A program made the translations under genes and the position numbers. Positions 22,922-31,733 of a stretch of DNA of 64,000 bases are shown piece by piece. Numbering within the stretch: position 1 is the first letter of the stretch; each line of letters begins with the position of its first letter. Origin of the DNA: Chryseobacterium indologenes (lineage in GTDB: Bacteria; Bacteroidota; Bacteroidia; Flavobacteriales; Weeksellaceae); assembly GCF_002025665.1 (NCBI RefSeq), contig NZ_CP018786.1, positions 744,001 through 808,000 on the forward strand, read 5' to 3'. The notes beneath the pieces were generated by a model. The model was not told the DNA's origin and made no database searches. It saw nothing but the letters and a program-made list of their open reading frames with translations.

Positions 22922-24097
22922 ATGGACAATCAGGAAAATCAACCCATAGATCCGCTAGGATCAATAGAACCTCTTAAAACCTTTGAACCTACTCCAATGG
23001 TTCCGCCAACACCGGCTCAGCCTGTTCAAAATGCAGCGCCGGCAGTGCTTGTGGATAGAGAAGGGAATGTAAATCTGACTCAGCTGCAGTCGGAAGAACG
23101 TGAGAAATATGAAGTTCTTGCAAACTCTATTGACGAAGCCAATCCAGGTTCTATCGTGAATTTCGGGGCAGAGCTTCAGAAAACATTAACCAACCAGAGT
23201 GACAGCTTCTTAGGAAATGTAAGAAGATCCAACTCAGGAGAAGTAGGAGGGCTTATCAATGATCTTTTGGTAGAGCTTAACTATGTAGATGTAGAAGAAC
23301 TTAACGGAAATAAAGTGAAAAGTTTCCTGAGCAAATTACCCTTCATGAAAAAGGTAATGACTCAGGTAGAAAATCTGTTTGCTAAATACGATAAGATCAT
23401 CAACAATATCGAGCAGATCTCTTATAAAGTAAATGCAGGAATCATTACTTCTACAAAGGATAATGCTGTCCTTCAGACCATCTTTGAAAGCAATGTGAAT
23501 TCTATCAAACAGATTGAAGGTCTTGTGATTGCAGGAAATATAAGAATGGAAAGAGCTGCTGCAGAATTGGCTCAGATGGAAACGAGTCCTCAGAATTTTC
23601 AGGATTATCAGATTGCTGATAAGAGAGATTTCATTGCAAGATTAGACAGAAGAATGGCTGATCTTAAAGTGGTGCGTGTGATCATGATGCAGTCGCTTCC
23701 ACAGATCAGACTGGTACAGAATAACAACGTTTCTATCGCTGAAAAAGCACAGACTATTCTTACCACTACACTTCCTGTTTGGAAAAACCAGCTTTCACTG
23801 GCTGTAGCAATGTACAGACAACAGCAGAATATTGAGATCCAGCAGAAAGTATCTTCTACTACAGAAGAAATCTTAAGAAAGAATGCAGAGCGTCTTGGTC
23901 AGAATTCAATAAATGTTGCCAGAGCAAACGAACAAACTATTGTATCTGTAGAAACATTGAAAGAAACAACGTCAATGCTTATCAATACACTGAATGAAGT
24001 GAAACAAATCCAGAAACAGGGAGCAGATAACAGAAGAAAACTGGATCAGGATCTTCAGACATTGGAGCATGAACTTAAAGCGAATGTCAGAGGTTAA
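22922..24097 (+). CDS. TelA family toxic-anion resistance protein
   Basis: TelA/KlaA family protein of 391 aa, the normal length. The N-terminal 40 residues are Pro-rich; the rest is a long helical, coiled-coil protein with the family sequence 'LFAKYDKIINNIEQISYKVN' and 'SLPQIRLVQNNNVSIAEKAQ'. TelA works with TerD proteins in resistance to tellurite and in phage or colicin tolerance; its molecular action is unknown. It is 2 bp after terD. Confidence 0.9.
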   Translation: MDNQENQPIDPLGSIEPLKTFEPTPMVPPTPAQPVQNAAPAVLVDREGNVNLTQLQSEEREKYEVLANSIDEANPGSIVNFGAELQKTLTNQSDSFLGNVRRSNSGEVGGLINDLLVELNYVDVEELNGNKVKSFLSKLPFMKKVMTQVENLFAKYDKIINNIEQISYKVNAGIITSTKDNAVLQTIFESNVNSIKQIEGLVIAGNIRMERAAAELAQMETSPQNFQDYQIADKRDFIARLDRRMADLKVVRVIMMQSLPQIRLVQNNNVSIAEKAQTILTTTLPVWKNQLSLAVAMYRQQQNIEIQQKVSSTTEEILRKNAERLGQNSINVARANEQTIVSVETLKETTSMLINTLNEVKQIQKQGADNRRKLDQDLQTLEHELKANVRG

Positions 24098-24113
24098 TTT
24101 ATAGAGTACTAAG

Positions 24114-25061
24114 GTGGGGGATGATGCAGCAACCATATTGTCGCAAAGCAAAAGAAGATTAACAAAGCTTAAGCTTCTCGCTAATTTTTTTGAACATATT
24201 GATATCATATCAATTTATATCAAAACAGATATTATCCACAATCTGTTCCAGGAAAATACGGCTTTGGATTACAATAAACTGGAACTTTTCCACCTGCAGT
24301 ATACGGACAGCCTCATAGAACTTCTGACTAAAATTAAAAAGCAGAAAGAAAATGATATGCTGGCGGTCATTAATGAAATTAACATCAACAGTAAATATAT
24401 TTCAGGTTTTGAAGAAAGACAGGTAGACAGTTTTCAGACCGACAGGAAAATGTACAGCGGTGTATTTTCCCAACATCTGAAAACATTGTATAAAGATCTT
24501 ACGGAAGATAGTTTTACAGCCAATTGGGATAATGTATTATACTTTCATAAAAAATATGCTCAGGAATTTTACAGAGCGGAAGCAGATGAAACGCTGTTGA
24601 AATCCGATTCATTTCCCGCCTATCAGTATAAAGATTACTCTATTGAAAGAAAACTGCTGGGAAGGCTTAATATACAGGGGTTTAAAGTCCGTTTTGTATG
24701 TGGTTACCTCATTGGAATCCACGATTATGAACTTTTCAAAATCTTTCAGTCTGATGATCATTTTATTTTCAGTGTTGACGAAAAGAAATTGTATCTTTTT
24801 GACAAAGAACTGGATAAGCTGGATATTTCTGAAAATCAATCTAATCAGAGTTCCATTATTGATCAGCTGAAAAGTAAAAATGAACTGCTGGAACACAGTA
24901 TGAACGAAAGAAAACGTACGTTGCCGGCAGAAGTGGAAGGGGTTTTGAAAGACTATATCAAAAACCTGGAAAATATGGACATTATGAGCAAAATATTTGA
25001 CTTCGATGAAGAAACAAATATTCTGCGGGCAATGCTTAATTTGAATTTGAATAATAACTAG
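24114..25061 (+). CDS. Ter-operon protein of unknown function
   Basis: Helical protein of 315 aa with GTG start, no signal peptide and no recognised domain. The N-terminal half ('LLANFFEHIDIISIYIKTDI', 'LLTKIKKQKENDMLAVINEI') looks like a coiled coil; the middle has aromatic strand-like segments ('YKDYSIERKLLGRLNIQG', 'GYLIGIHDYELFKIF'). It is placed between telA and the second terD, so it belongs to the Ter complex or response. I do not recognise a family. Confidence 0.72.
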   Translation: MGDDAATILSQSKRRLTKLKLLANFFEHIDIISIYIKTDIIHNLFQENTALDYNKLELFHLQYTDSLIELLTKIKKQKENDMLAVINEININSKYISGFEERQVDSFQTDRKMYSGVFSQHLKTLYKDLTEDSFTANWDNVLYFHKKYAQEFYRAEADETLLKSDSFPAYQYKDYSIERKLLGRLNIQGFKVRFVCGYLIGIHDYELFKIFQSDDHFIFSVDEKKLYLFDKELDKLDISENQSNQSSIIDQLKSKNELLEHSMNERKRTLPAEVEGVLKDYIKNLENMDIMSKIFDFDEETNILRAMLNLNLNNN

Positions 25062-25128
25062 AACGAAATTTGAAAAGCAAAGAAGATTACTTTTTTGCAA
25101 AATGTAAATAACAACTAAACATAAAAAG

Positions 25129-25737
25129 ATGGCTATCAACTTACAAAAAGGTCAGAGAATTAACCTTAAAAAAGAAAATGGTGCTGAACTTTCCCAGGCA
25201 TGTGTAGGAATCAACTGGGGAGCAATTGAAAAGAAAGGATTTTTTGGAACTAAAAAAGAAGCAGTAGACTTAGACGGAAGCTGTATTTTATATGATTCAA
25301 ATAAAAACGTTACTGAAGTAATTTATTTCGGAAATCTTAAATCCAGAAACGGATCTGTAAGACACAGTGGAGATGACCTTACAGGTGACGTAGATGGAGA
25401 TGATGGATTGGATAACGAAGTAATCACAGTAGATTTCAGTCAGCTGGAGCCCAATGTAGAACACGTGGCAATGGTTTTGAACAGCTACAGAGGCCAGGAT
25501 TTCGGAACAATTCCTTTTGCTTCTATCCGTATTTATGAAGGATCACCTACCAATGTAAGAGAGGTTTTTGCAAAATATGATATTGCCAATGATGCCTCTT
25601 TCAGCGGACATGTTGCCATGATAATGGGTGTTTTCTACAAGAGAAACGGAGAATGGAAATTCAACGCTATCGGAGATCCTACAGCAGACAAAAAGCTGGA
25701 GCAGACGATCCAAACGGTTCAGATGAATTATCTATAA
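25129..25737 (+). CDS. TerD family protein, second copy
   Basis: TerD-domain protein of 202 aa with an inserted loop near the N-terminus ('KKGFFGTKKEAVDLDG') and the Ca-binding loops 'VDLDGSCILYDSNK' and 'HSGDDLTGDVDGDDG'. It resembles the TerZ/TerX-type paralogues that accompany TerD. The 67-bp gap to the previous gene is long enough for a separate ribosome entry or weak promoter. Confidence 0.9.
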   Translation: MAINLQKGQRINLKKENGAELSQACVGINWGAIEKKGFFGTKKEAVDLDGSCILYDSNKNVTEVIYFGNLKSRNGSVRHSGDDLTGDVDGDDGLDNEVITVDFSQLEPNVEHVAMVLNSYRGQDFGTIPFASIRIYEGSPTNVREVFAKYDIANDASFSGHVAMIMGVFYKRNGEWKFNAIGDPTADKKLEQTIQTVQMNYL

Positions 25738-25822
25738 TCAATTGACAATCAAAAGATAAATAAAATAGCAATATTTGTACTCTGTGCATCTATTGCTTTT
25801 ATCATATAATAACATAACTCAA

Positions 25823-26866
25823 GTGGAACATCAAAGTATTTTAGAACTGCACCCAGGTCTGGTGTGGGGATTTGCAGTAACAGTCGTTATCATGCTGCTC
25901 CTGGACTTAGGAGTATTTAATAAAAAAAGTCACGAAGTATCTTCCAAAGAAGCTACCATATGGTCTATCGTGTGGATTTCGCTTTCTATGGTCTTTTCAG
26001 GAGTGGTGTATTGGGTATTCAATACCGATGGTACTCCGGCAAGCCATGCTTTGGCAATAGAAAAATTCACACAATATCAGGCTGCCTATTGGATTGAAAA
26101 AGCCTTGTCTGTGGATAATTTATTTGTATTTATCCTCGTTTTCGGATTCTTTAAAGTTCCGAAATACCTTCATCATAAAGTCCTTTTCTGGGGGATTATC
26201 GGGGCCTTGATCTTCAGAGCAATCTTCATTTTTGCAGGAGTAGGATTAATAAATCTGACTTATCTTCCTGAGATGAACATCTTCGGAGAAGCAGTGAAAA
26301 TCAACGTTGTAATGACATTATTCGGGTTGTTCCTTGTTTATGCAGGGATTAAATCCTGGGGTGATGGTGGTGATGACGATGATGAAGATTACAGCAATAC
26401 AGCAGGTGCAAGACTGATCAAAAGTTTCTGGAAAGTTTCTGACAACTATGATGGAGATAAATTCTTCACGATCCAGAACGGTATCAAAATGGCAACTCCT
26501 CTTTTAGTAGTGGTAGGAGTTATCGAATTTACTGACGTTCTTTTCGCAGTAGACTCTATTCCGGCTATTTTTGCGATTTCAAATGATCCATTCATCCTTT
26601 ATACATCAAATATCTTTGCGATTTTAGGATTAAGATCATTATACTTCCTGTTAGCAAACTTTATCCACATGTTCAGCAAACTTCCCTACGGATTGGCCAT
26701 TATCCTTTCCTTCATTGGAGTTAAAATGCTTATTGCACCATGGATTCACATTCCGTCTCCGGTTTCTTTAGGAATTGTAGGAGGAGTATTGGTGATCTCT
26801 GTTCTTTTATCTATCATCTTCCCTGAAAAAGAAGAAGAGAAGAAGGAAGAATTGGATGAAAAATAA
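25823..26866 (+). CDS. TerC family integral membrane protein
   Basis: Inner-membrane protein of about 347 aa with seven to nine hydrophobic segments and the TerC signatures 'EKALSVDNLFVFILVF' and 'FTDVLFAVDSIPAIFAIS', whose Asp residues lie inside membrane helices and probably bind a metal ion. TerC proteins act in tellurite resistance and in manganese export during metal loading of secreted enzymes. I chose GTG 25823 ('VEHQSILELHPGL') because it starts the family sequence; a TTG at 25775 would add 16 residues. Last gene of the Ter group. Confidence 0.88.
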   Translation: MEHQSILELHPGLVWGFAVTVVIMLLLDLGVFNKKSHEVSSKEATIWSIVWISLSMVFSGVVYWVFNTDGTPASHALAIEKFTQYQAAYWIEKALSVDNLFVFILVFGFFKVPKYLHHKVLFWGIIGALIFRAIFIFAGVGLINLTYLPEMNIFGEAVKINVVMTLFGLFLVYAGIKSWGDGGDDDDEDYSNTAGARLIKSFWKVSDNYDGDKFFTIQNGIKMATPLLVVVGVIEFTDVLFAVDSIPAIFAISNDPFILYTSNIFAILGLRSLYFLLANFIHMFSKLPYGLAIILSFIGVKMLIAPWIHIPSPVSLGIVGGVLVISVLLSIIFPEKEEEKKEELDEK

Positions 26867-26886
26867 TCACATTTAAAATAAAATGA

Positions 26887-26921
26887 AGGCCTCCGGATTT
26901 AGTTCTGGAGGCTTTTTTTTG
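26887..26921 (+). terminator. Intrinsic terminator after terC
   Basis: GGCCTCC(G)GA and TC(T)GGAGGC-type arms around an ATTTAGT loop form a strong stem followed by eight T residues. It closes the Ter operon. Confidence 0.85.
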
Positions 26922-26931
26922 ATTTTTTTTT

Positions 26932-27122
26932 GTTGGAGAACGCAAAGGCGCAAAGAAGATAAAAATTATGCTGCTTTTTAAGACGCAAAAAAAATCAAAG
27001 ATTTTCAGCAAGATCATTTCTTAATTTTTCAGTCCTATTTGCGGTATTCAATTTTATCGAAGATAAAATCCTTGCGCCTTAATACATTATTATAAAAACT
27101 TTGGCGGCTTTGCGTTTCCAAC
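26932..27122. repeat. MITE-like element with 24-bp imperfect terminal inverted repeats
   Basis: Left end 26932-26955 and right end 27099-27122 are inverted copies (core GTTGGA-AACGCAAAG against CTTTGCGTTTCCAAC, 21 of 24 positions). The inside is AT-rich and has no gene. 'GCAAAG'-type ends like these recur between genes in Bacteroidetes. It lies between the Ter terminator and the TetR promoter. Confidence 0.6.
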
Positions 27123-27154
27123 AAAGCAAAAAAATATTTTAAAAATAAAAACAG

Positions 27155-27192
27155 ACAGACTGGTCTGTATATTGTTTTTTTTCCTACATTTG
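27155..27192 (+). promoter_or_regulatory. TetR operator and promoter
   Basis: A perfect palindrome ACAGAC-TG-GTCTGT (27155-27168) sits at the -33 position of a promoter with -7 TACATTTG (27185-27192). The placement would let the TetR protein block its own transcription. Confidence 0.7.
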
Positions 27193-27212
27193 TTGCATAA
27201 AAGAAAAGCAAT

Positions 27213-27740
27213 ATGAAATCTCCAAGAGAAAGAATTATAGAAACCACATTTCAATTGTTCGCAAGACAAGGCTATAATTCTACAGGAATCAATCAGATTA
27301 TTTCAGAAGCAGAAGTGGCCAGAGCAAGTTTCTATCAGTATTTTAAATCCAAAGAAGACCTATGCGTGGAATTTCTGAAAGTGAGACACGAATATTGGTT
27401 CAATGAACTCAATAATTTTTTAGCAAAAGAAAAAGATTCAAAATCTAAAGTCACCAAATCTTTCGATTTCTTAGTCTATATGAACGGGAAAGAGAACTTC
27501 AGAGGATGCAGTTTTTTGAATATTCTCTCTGAGATACCCATGGATAATACTAAAATTCTGAGTGTCATTCAATCTCACAAAGCCGATCTCAGAAACTTCT
27601 TTTCAGAATGGGTGAATGATGAGGAACTTTCCGATCATATCTACATGCTTTTTGAAAGCAGCATCATAGAAAGCCAGCTTTTTAAATCCAATGAATTAAT
27701 TGAAAAATCAAAAAAAATAGTCACCAATTTAATACAATAA
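27213..27740 (+). CDS. TetR/AcrR family transcriptional regulator
   Basis: TetR-type repressor of 175 aa. The N-terminal HTH is 'RERIIETTFQLFARQGYNSTGINQI' through 'ARASFYQYFKSKEDLCVEFL' (residues 4-50); the C-terminal ligand domain is of the TetR_C type found in flavin- or quinone-sensing members. A palindromic operator lies in its own promoter. The NTF2-like gene starts 3 bp after it, so both are in one operon and probably share control. Confidence 0.88.
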   Translation: MKSPRERIIETTFQLFARQGYNSTGINQIISEAEVARASFYQYFKSKEDLCVEFLKVRHEYWFNELNNFLAKEKDSKSKVTKSFDFLVYMNGKENFRGCSFLNILSEIPMDNTKILSVIQSHKADLRNFFSEWVNDEELSDHIYMLFESSIIESQLFKSNELIEKSKKIVTNLIQ

Positions 27741-27743
27741 GTT

Positions 27744-28157
27744 ATGGAACAAAAACATCCGCTTCCGCCTTTCACTCTTGAAACGGCACTTGAAAAAATC
27801 CAACTGGCAGAAGATGCCTGGAACAGTCAGAATCCTGAAAAGGTGTCCAAAGCATATACTACCGATAGCGAATGGAGAAACAGAGATACCTTTGTGAATG
27901 GGAGAGAAGAGATTGTAGCATTTCTCCAGAAAAAATGGGAAAGAGAGTTTAATTATAAACTTAAGAAAGAATATTGGGCTCACACAGACAATCGTATTGC
28001 TGTTCGTTTTGAGTATGAATATCAGACCAAAGAGGGAAACTGGTTCAGGGCATACGGAAACGAAAACTGGGAGTTTGATGAGAACGGACTGATGGCGAAA
28101 AGATATGCCAGCATCAATGACCTTGCCATCAAAGAAGAAGACCGAAAGTTCAGATGA
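27744..28157 (+). CDS. SnoaL/NTF2-like protein (DUF1348)
   Basis: NTF2-fold protein of 137 aa matching the DUF1348 branch: '[20 protein letters not shown]', '[20 protein letters not shown]', '[18 protein letters not shown]'. The fold gives a small hydrophobic pocket used by isomerases, dehydratases and binding proteins; members of this branch have no settled function. Co-transcribed with the TetR regulator. Confidence 0.85.
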   Translation: MEQKHPLPPFTLETALEKIQLAEDAWNSQNPEKVSKAYTTDSEWRNRDTFVNGREEIVAFLQKKWEREFNYKLKKEYWAHTDNRIAVRFEYEYQTKEGNWFRAYGNENWEFDENGLMAKRYASINDLAIKEEDRKFR

Positions 28158-28199
28158 AATAATAAGAAATTATCTCAAAACTCAAATTATTTGGTTTTT

Positions 28200-28280
28200 G
28201 TCATTCTGACGAAGGAAGAATCTTTATGATAAACAATGATATGAGATTCTTCACTACATTTCATTTCGTTCAGAATGACA
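28200..28280. repeat. Small inverted-repeat intergenic element
   Basis: GTCATTCTGACG (28200-28211) and CGTTCAGAATGAC (28267-28279) are inverted ends, with a second inner pair AAGAATCT/AGATTCTT. This 80-bp palindromic element has the sequence I recall as a widespread Bacteroidetes intergenic repeat. Confidence 0.65.
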
Positions 28281-28365
28281 CTTCCAAGAAATGCTCTTTT
28301 TTAGATAAAACCTTTAGATCTGCATGCAAAAATTCATCACTCATCATTTATAATTCATCATTATT

Positions 28366-29373
28366 TTAACTGTTTTTCCCATGCAGCAGTTTATTAATCT
28401 TTCTCCTCGTCTGTACAGACACTTTATAAGCTTCATCACGCAGCTTTTGTATTTTTCCTACAGGCTGAAAAAATATTTTACTTTCAAAAGGATTGAATGA
28501 AAGAAGTTCTGTCGTACAATTATGTGAATCCAGCAATGAATTTTTATTGATTCTGACTTCGCCGATTTTAATAAAAGGAGCATTTTTCCATTCAACATTA
28601 AGTTTGTTGATGGGTTGGTCTTTCAAATCATGGCAAATCTGTATCAAAACATCTGCTGCAAAATCATTCGTTTGCAGATAATTTTTTAAAGAATCCTTGA
28701 CCTTCTGTTTTTTTCCAAAATTTTTATCCACAGATTGAGGAGACAGTTTTATTTTAATGACCTGATCCCCCAGACGGTAAGTTCCTACAGAATGATAATC
28801 AAATGACAGAATAAAATCATTTCTCTTCCCGATAAGTTTTATCATATTGCGGAGCATATCCCCAGTGAATAAAGAAGGAATTATTTTAACCATCTGAATA
28901 CACAAAGGGAATACTTTTCTCCATTGCTTCATATAAAGCTGGTTAATGGCTGTAAACAACTTCAAAAACGTAGAAACAGAATTAATAGGAAACAAAGGAA
29001 AATTGACCAACGGATAATTGGCAAGCAATACTCCGTTTTCATCCTTGATCTGCACAGCAAAGCCATAAGCCGGAATATCTTTCTTTGAGTTTTTGATTTT
29101 CAGCTGAGCATTAGAGAAACGTATGGTAAGGTCAAACTTTTCCTTATCGAAAAAAGATTGCAGCGATTCCGGAATATCGGGTTCTATCCAGAATATACCC
29201 TTTGCTACCGCATAGGTTTTAGCATGGGCATTTCTGGTCGCATAATTGACGTCACTGATGGAAGAGGATTGTTCAACAAAATCTGCAATTGTTTTTTTAT
29301 TGATTTCCAGAAGTTTTTTTTCCTCCTCATTCAGTTCATCAAACTTCTTATTATATTTTAATGGATTTGGCAT
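28366..29373 (-). CDS. Catalase-like heme protein
   Basis: Protein of 335 aa from the catalase-like superfamily, shorter than true catalases (about 480 aa). The distal His is in 'TRNAHAKTY' (His50), an 'IRFSNAQ' strand follows, and the proximal heme-ligand motif Arg-x3-Tyr-x6-Arg is present near the C-terminus (Arg312, Tyr316, Arg323). No signal peptide. Relatives have catalase, peroxidase or hydroperoxide-rearranging activity; which applies here cannot be decided. It is monocistronic. Confidence 0.72.
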   Translation of the reverse strand: MPNPLKYNKKFDELNEEEKKLLEINKKTIADFVEQSSSISDVNYATRNAHAKTYAVAKGIFWIEPDIPESLQSFFDKEKFDLTIRFSNAQLKIKNSKKDIPAYGFAVQIKDENGVLLANYPLVNFPLFPINSVSTFLKLFTAINQLYMKQWRKVFPLCIQMVKIIPSLFTGDMLRNMIKLIGKRNDFILSFDYHSVGTYRLGDQVIKIKLSPQSVDKNFGKKQKVKDSLKNYLQTNDFAADVLIQICHDLKDQPINKLNVEWKNAPFIKIGEVRINKNSLLDSHNCTTELLSFNPFESKIFFQPVGKIQKLRDEAYKVSVQTRRKINKLLHGKNS

Positions 29374-29647
29374 TTAGTTTTTAAAATTCAATTATAACGC
29401 CAAGTTTTGAAATCTGTGTTAAGCAAGTATTACAATTGTTTGAATTTTGTGGAAAAGAAGGTTAGTAATAAAGAATTATAAGTCAATATGATTGTATAAT
29501 TTTAACTGATAATTTATTTAAGTTGTTGATTAATAATGTTTAATTGTTTTTAATAAGAATGAATTAATTAGATCTTGTTGAATGTTGAAAGACTTGATTT
29601 TTGAATTTCCATCCTCGAGCTTCCATCTTCCAAGCTTAAAAAAGCCT

Positions 29648-29655
29648 TATCTTTG
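29648..29655 (+). promoter_or_regulatory. -7 element of the FKBP gene
   Basis: TATCTTTG lies 15 nt before the ATG of the FKBP-type isomerase gene, giving a short leader of about 8 nt. Confidence 0.55.
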
Positions 29656-29669
29656 TAAAAAATTATAAT

Positions 29670-30107
29670 ATGGGAGTAGCAGATATGTTATTTAAACGTA
29701 AAAAAGAATTAGCAGAAAAGAACCTGAAAGATGGTAAAGAATATATGGAAGAGTATGGTAAAAGAGAAAGCGTTGTGCAGTTACCAAGCGGCTTGCAATA
29801 TGAAATCATTACAGAAGGTGACGGTGCAAAACCAGGTCCTAAATCTACTGTAAAGTGCCACTATCACGGAACTACCATTTCCGGGAAAGTATTTGACAGC
29901 TCTGTAAAAAGAGGCACACCAGCATCTTTCCCTTTGAACAGAGTGATTTCAGGATGGACAGAAGCTCTTCAGTTGATGCCTGTCGGAAGCAAGTGGAGAT
30001 TGATTATTCCTCCACACTTAGCATATGGAGATCAGGAAATCAGCAAAGAAATCGGGCCCAACAGTACTCTTGTTTTCGAAGTTGAATTGCTGGATATTAA
30101 AAAATAA
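29670..30107 (+). CDS. FKBP-type peptidyl-prolyl isomerase
   Basis: FKBP protein of 145 aa. The N-terminal 40 residues form a Lys/Glu-rich helix as in Mip/FkpA-like proteins; the FKBP domain (about 45-144) shows 'VKCHYHGTTISGKVFDSS', 'GWTEALQLMPVGSKWRLIIP' and 'LVFEVELLDI'. It catalyses cis-trans isomerisation of prolyl bonds during protein folding. No signal peptide is present, so it acts in the cytoplasm. Monocistronic, with promoter and terminator. Confidence 0.92.
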   Translation: MGVADMLFKRKKELAEKNLKDGKEYMEEYGKRESVVQLPSGLQYEIITEGDGAKPGPKSTVKCHYHGTTISGKVFDSSVKRGTPASFPLNRVISGWTEALQLMPVGSKWRLIIPPHLAYGDQEISKEIGPNSTLVFEVELLDIKK

Positions 30108-30128
30108 TCCTTCTTAAAAATAGATTAA

Positions 30129-30158
30129 AAATTTACCTGATTTCAGGTAAATTTTTTT
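30129..30158 (+). terminator. Intrinsic terminator after the FKBP gene
   Basis: AAATTTACCTGA and TCAGGTAAATTT (30129-30140 and 30143-30154) form a perfect 12-bp stem followed by T residues. Confidence 0.85.
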
Positions 30159-30248
30159 ATTTGTGCTATATTCGTATTGATAATTGTAAAGAAGAAGAGG
30201 AAAATGAATGAAATACAATATATCAATCCTGCACAAAAAAATGACTGA

Positions 30249-31199
30249 ATGAAAAAACTTTTTTACCTTTTGATTGTTTTCGGGCTTCTTACTTCCTGTG
30301 TTTCCAGGAAGAATCAGGCTATTCAGCAGAATATTCTCACGCTGAAAGACAGTTATTGTAAAGCTCCGTTCAAATATAACTACAGCAATAAACTTCCGTC
30401 GTATAATTCTGACTCTATCTTAGCAGCCAATAAAGAATTAAAAGAAGTCTTTTCTGACCAAAGTATCCTCATCTTAAACGCACTGGATAATTTAGATGAG
30501 GTTCATGAGATTATAGATCTTAAAAAAGATTCATCCCTTGCTTCTCAGGTTAAAGTTTTACAGCTGAAGACAAAAATAAACAGTAAAATAACGATTGCTC
30601 TTACAGAATTAGATGCTGTCGCTGCAGAATTTGACTGTGAAGGAGAAAGAGTAGCCCAGATTGGAAATTATGTAGATAATCTCAACTCATCAAGAAATAA
30701 CAAGCTTATTTTATATTCCATAATTGCAGGAGCGGCAGCTTCCATCGCAGGAGGAATTGTACATGATGAAGGCTGGAGTAACGCCATCGATATAGGCGGA
30801 GGGGTTCTGGGAGCAGGTTTTGGATTGGCAACTCTTAATCCAAAAGGAAAAAAAGTTGAGTTTATTCACCAGAGAAACCTTTTGAGGGATATCTGGAGAG
30901 AAAAACTGGAATCACCCAATTTTCCTCCTTTTATCTGGTATATGTACACAGAGAAAAAGTTTTCCAATAGAGAAGAACATTCCATTATCGGAAACATGAA
31001 ACTAAGATGGCTTCACTATCAGTTTGATGACAATAAAGAAGTAGCAGATAAGTCTGTGATTTTCAGTGATGGCGGGCTTTACAGAGCCGATGATCTTCAC
31101 AACCGTGCAGCCATGCTGAATCAAATGCAGTCGGCTACCCGTACCATCAATCAAAACATCAATTATTTGTTGCTTGATCTGGATAAATTAATCCTTTAA
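30249..31199 (+). CDS. Hypothetical lipoprotein
   Basis: Protein of 316 aa with a lipoprotein signal peptide ending in the lipobox 'LLTSC' (Cys17), so it should be anchored in a membrane facing the periplasm. The first half is helical; a Gly/Ala-rich hydrophobic stretch 'LYSIIAGAAASIAGGIVHD' through 'GGGVLGAGFGLATL' (about residues 155-200) could insert into membrane or form a glycine-zipper. No family recognised. Monocistronic. Confidence 0.75.
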   Translation: MKKLFYLLIVFGLLTSCVSRKNQAIQQNILTLKDSYCKAPFKYNYSNKLPSYNSDSILAANKELKEVFSDQSILILNALDNLDEVHEIIDLKKDSSLASQVKVLQLKTKINSKITIALTELDAVAAEFDCEGERVAQIGNYVDNLNSSRNNKLILYSIIAGAAASIAGGIVHDEGWSNAIDIGGGVLGAGFGLATLNPKGKKVEFIHQRNLLRDIWREKLESPNFPPFIWYMYTEKKFSNREEHSIIGNMKLRWLHYQFDDNKEVADKSVIFSDGGLYRADDLHNRAAMLNQMQSATRTINQNINYLLLDLDKLIL

Positions 31200-31211
31200 G
31201 AAAAATTTAAC

Positions 31212-31249
31212 TGTAATAAATTTTGTTACAGTTAAAAAATGTATATCTT
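31212..31249 (+). promoter_or_regulatory. Rrf2 gene promoter with 19-bp operator
   Basis: TGTAATAAATTTTGTTACA (31212-31230), with inverted ends TGTAA/TTACA, lies just before the -7 element TATCTTTG (31242-31249). The identical sequence in reverse orientation is upstream of the next gene (31693-31711). Confidence 0.75.
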
Positions 31250-31264
31250 TGCAACGTAATTACA

Positions 31265-31675
31265 ATGAACAATACAAGATTTGCTACGGCAGTACATATT
31301 ATGACATTATTGGCGAAAAGCCCTCAGGAGTGGCTTACTTCTGACTGGATGGCTGGTAGTATCAATGTGAATCCGGTGATTATCCGAAAGGAGATCAGCG
31401 TATTGAGAGAAGCAGGTCTGATTATCAGCAGACAAGGAAAAGAAGGAGGGAGCCAGCTTGCAAAAAATGCTGAAATGATCACTATTTCTGAGATCTATAA
31501 AGCAGTAAAAAATACAGAAGTATTAGGCAAAAAAAATCAGAATCCCAATCCCGCATGCAGTGTTGGTAAGGAGATTAACAATCATTTAAATACTTTATTT
31601 GAAGAAACAGATCGTTTGGTGGTAAACTTTTTAGGAAACAAGTCATTACAAGAATTCACTGACCAGTTTGAATAA
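31265..31675 (+). CDS. Rrf2 family transcriptional regulator
   Basis: Regulator of 136 aa of the Rrf2 family: 'RFATAVHIMTLLAKSP' with winged HTH 'VNPVIIRKEISVLREAGLI' and wing 'SRQGKEGGSQLAK'. The C-terminal region carries one Cys ('NPACSVGKEI') instead of the three that bind an Fe-S cluster, as in the redox/thiol-sensing YwnA-like branch. ATG 31265 is chosen because it lies 16 nt after the -7 box; a longer frame would start inside the promoter. It probably represses itself and the oxidoreductase gene through the shared operator. Confidence 0.87.
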   Translation: MNNTRFATAVHIMTLLAKSPQEWLTSDWMAGSINVNPVIIRKEISVLREAGLIISRQGKEGGSQLAKNAEMITISEIYKAVKNTEVLGKKNQNPNPACSVGKEINNHLNTLFEETDRLVVNFLGNKSLQEFTDQFE

Positions 31676-31692
31676 AATTTTTTATCCTTAAA

Positions 31693-31711
31693 TGTAACAA
31701 AATTTATTACA
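31693..31711. promoter_or_regulatory. Second copy of the Rrf2 operator
   Basis: TGTAACAAAATTTATTACA is the exact reverse complement of the operator at 31212-31230. It lies 23 bp before the NAD(P)-binding oxidoreductase gene. Confidence 0.8.
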
Positions 31712-31733
31712 ATTTAATTAAAAATAAAACATT

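Noticed and set aside
28366..29373. Full-length catalase (katA)
   Set aside because: The protein is about 150 residues too short and only the distal His and the Arg-x3-Tyr-x6-Arg motif match.
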